A stretch of DNA of 50,035 nt. Source: an uncultured Butyricicoccus sp. Its GTDB lineage: Bacteria; Bacillota; Clostridia; Oscillospirales; Butyricicoccaceae. The notes below the pieces were generated by a model that did no database searches, was not told where the DNA came from, and saw only the letters and a list, made by a program, of their open reading frames with translations. The DNA is taken from NCBI GenBank assembly GCA_904420185.1, contig CAJFUJ010000033.1, positions 1 to 50,035 on the forward strand, in the 5' to 3' direction. Made by a program: the position numbers and the translations under genes. Position 1 is the first letter of the stretch. Every line of letters begins with the position of its first letter. Below, in pieces: positions 49,301 to 50,035 of the stretch.

Positions 49301-50035
49301 AAAACACAAAATACGATGTGCTTATTGCGTCAGATACCTCCATCTCGTTTAATCTGTATCGGCGTGAGCGTGTTGCCAGCGGGGAAACAAATAACAACTC
49401 GTGGGAACAAGTTATTGACAATGGTTCTATCTCCTATACGAATTCGGAAGATTGGGTAGCGCTTAGCTTGAATCGTTCGCAGAAGTTTACAAGTATCGAC
49501 TATCCTTCTCTGAGACCGGACGATGGTGGCCTTCCGACCGCAGGCTATGATTTTGCCCTTGAGTTGACAGCTATCAATGGTATCGGTAGCGATCAAAAGG
49601 ATACTTGGGATGCGACTGTCAATATCAAAGTATTCTGTATTGCGGGCATTCCCAACAATATCTATAATCTGGTGGACAGCAACCGTATTCTGTCCAGTGC
49701 ATTTGCTGCCGACATTCAAAGCGGAGCTGTGGTTTCTATTGGAAATCCCTCGGACTTTAATATGGAAATCCGCCGCGTAAACCAAAGTGCGCCGAAGTTT
49801 GTCACGACTTATCCACAGGCGATTCCTGGTGATTCGGTTACGCGTATTGACTTCCAGCTAGACCGCTCAGGTACACTATACTATGTTGTAGCACCGGAGG
49901 GTACACTAACCCCACGTGCTGGAGGCGTTCCTATCGATGATGATCAGATTATTGATATTGGAGCTACAGACACCGATATACAAGGTCTTCCAGGTAATGA
50001 TTTAGGGATTACAAGCCCCACTGCGGATCAAATCA
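46306..50035 (+). CDS. Giant S-layer-homology surface protein (runs off the window)
   Basis: More than 1243 residues, open to the last base. A signal peptide (about 1-39, ending QAQA) is followed by three SLH repeats (about 45-205), which bind cell-wall polysaccharide. Residues about 210-430 are short beta-strand repeats suggesting a beta-helix. Then come repeated units of about 115 residues, each opening P-x3-xYPR/Q and followed by a (T/I)LYW/Y motif: Tyr at 457, 570, 687 and 1169. An Ig-like/Big_5-type segment (NNAPTLVDIRF...ITLVFSEDI) lies between units 3 and 4. AAAGGTG precedes the ATG. Co-transcribed with the PilZ gene. Confidence 0.88.
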   Translation, partial: MNRTFRFLTSFGKRACALIVCTAMLLGLLPTIQPQAQAASSTQDMSLDRLVSWGIMRGDQYGNLDPARDITRAEFASMLNRTFGYQQTGAQPFRDVVTSNWYYDDISIAYTAGYFEGTSNTTASPNSTLTREQAATLLCRNLMLQPLSGEDLAFTDSREASSWSRGYIKAAAEEGILVGDPGGTFRPRDNITRGEVAIMLVRVIGTPIQEPGTYSNSVSGNLMVSTSGVTLENMTVTGDLYITGGVGLGYITLSNVTVYGKIIASGAGESDRGDCSIILKNSSAPEMLVDSPSNQYVTIRSVGNTDIGQVHVRTGTYLESRSTGDYGFQHIIVDGENGTQLDLAGNIHDVVTMTPESTINVGSGTVEELTVDEEAVDSVVTIAQGAVVEILNLDTATRVTGEGDIGTANINAAGCVIEMLPDIIVIRPGITANIDGIIMDSTLAEQMSDTPRILSGYPRMDDIAPNQAQASFQTNKPGTLYWAVRLSGDGPMEASDLINPPTYGGQIVRSGNLAMSDANTTVSQRITGLTLDTSYVLSAVLVDSRDDESAVKSVYFTTPDDSDPAFTSGYPRASTIEDTYVDFDVAATKNCTLYWAIYPTGMSAPTANEFKDGNLSGAIDSGSRRVARNEEDSIRMGSENEEARNALEELTEYDAFFFLSDGINDSNVVRVQVTTADRTPPEFLTNYPRITEIQATALTGDAAINEDGQIYWAAVIHGTDYPIPNSGLTDDAARELDQKLQIMGGMYAVASGSFNANANEAASFNMRGLAEETAYDIYFVAEDDSGNLSDIEVLENARTLDNNAPTLVDIRFSQANNEGVPLANTDITLVFSEDIYSRQTRMSLVEMFESDQTEFVMAGSNPEQRISWDNIFREMFTLNNLSLTTPDKSYDFDLGNDNKQNIRVELNDEGQTEVTFLNAALALQSGSTYQFVFNAITDSSSNNMPANTQSEEFTILEAQVDFEELPDASIGYPSSTDEYAVDKVFSMIPYASSTANASENTKYDVLIASDTSISFNLYRRERVASGETNNNSWEQVIDNGSISYTNSEDWVALSLNRSQKFTSIDYPSLRPDDGGLPTAGYDFALELTAINGIGSDQKDTWDATVNIKVFCIAGIPNNIYNLVDSNRILSSAFAADIQSGAVVSIGNPSDFNMEIRRVNQSAPKFVTTYPQAIPGDSVTRIDFQLDRSGTLYYVVAPEGTLTPRAGGVPIDDDQIIDIGATDTDIQGLPGNDLGITSPTADQI

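Noticed and set aside
1-50035. CRISPR array, prophage, integrase or transposase
   Set aside because: No regularly spaced repeats and no ORF resembling phage or transposition proteins were seen.

Overview
The window comes from a motile, anaerobic, butyrate-forming clostridium. The best clues are a gene almost identical in key stretches to the butyryl-CoA:acetate CoA-transferases of gut butyrate producers (19466-20806), an [FeFe] hydrogenase, an oxygen-sensitive-type fumarase subunit, and a Gram-positive flagellar gene order (flgM-flgN-flgK-flgL-yviE-fliW-csrA) like that of Bacillus and Clostridia. Coding DNA is GC-rich for a clostridium while many spacers are AT-rich, which suits the Oscillospirales (Agathobaculum/Butyricicoccus-like). 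That placement is inference; there is no rRNA here.

Layout. 1-372: two serine tRNAs and a terminator. 373-798: AT-rich spacer. 799-2749: a sugar-isomerase-like TIM barrel and a drug/metabolite exporter. 2793-8252: a complete branched-chain amino-acid ABC operon (livKHMGF) with a cytidylate-kinase-like gene at its end. 8669-11346: a zinc-ribbon membrane protein, a divergent CsrA paralogue and the flagellin gene. 11503-11778: a compact unannotated module that looks like a type I toxin-antitoxin locus. 11823-13826: thiE, a coupled HAD phosphatase and a class I amidotransferase-like hydrolase. 13986-16816: hydrogenase, orphan fumarase beta subunit and a DivIVA-like coiled-coil protein in one operon. 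16997-21562: threonine ammonia-lyase, a secreted unknown, the butyrate CoA-transferase and two small proteins. 21559-24075: a CsoR-type metal sensor facing a P1B ATPase, with matching operators.

24176-46300 is a motility and signalling block. It holds a chemoreceptor whose hemerythrin domain lies out of frame across a G7 tract, an FtsE-like ATPase, a C39-like protease, fliT-fliS-fliD, a ParA-like ATPase plus a ComFB-domain protein, csrA-fliW-yviE-flgL-flgK-flgN-flgM, cheB-cheR-cheW-cheA, and a FliK-like/FlhB-like/PilZ operon. A giant S-layer-homology surface protein follows from 46306 and runs off the end.

How it fits together. FlgM, FliW and CsrA are the standard checkpoint coupling filament assembly to flagellin synthesis; the flagellin leader carries five GGA motifs, two in a hairpin loop, as expected for a CsrA target. 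Unusually a second, divergent CsrA gene sits directly upstream of flagellin. Two predicted cyclic-dinucleotide receptors (ComFB and PilZ) lie in the block, suggesting second-messenger control over motility and surface proteins. A likely Rex operator overlaps the butyrate gene promoter, suggesting redox control. The least described items are the type I toxin-antitoxin candidate, the ParA-ComFB pair, the two-CsrA arrangement, and the possible phase-variable receptor.
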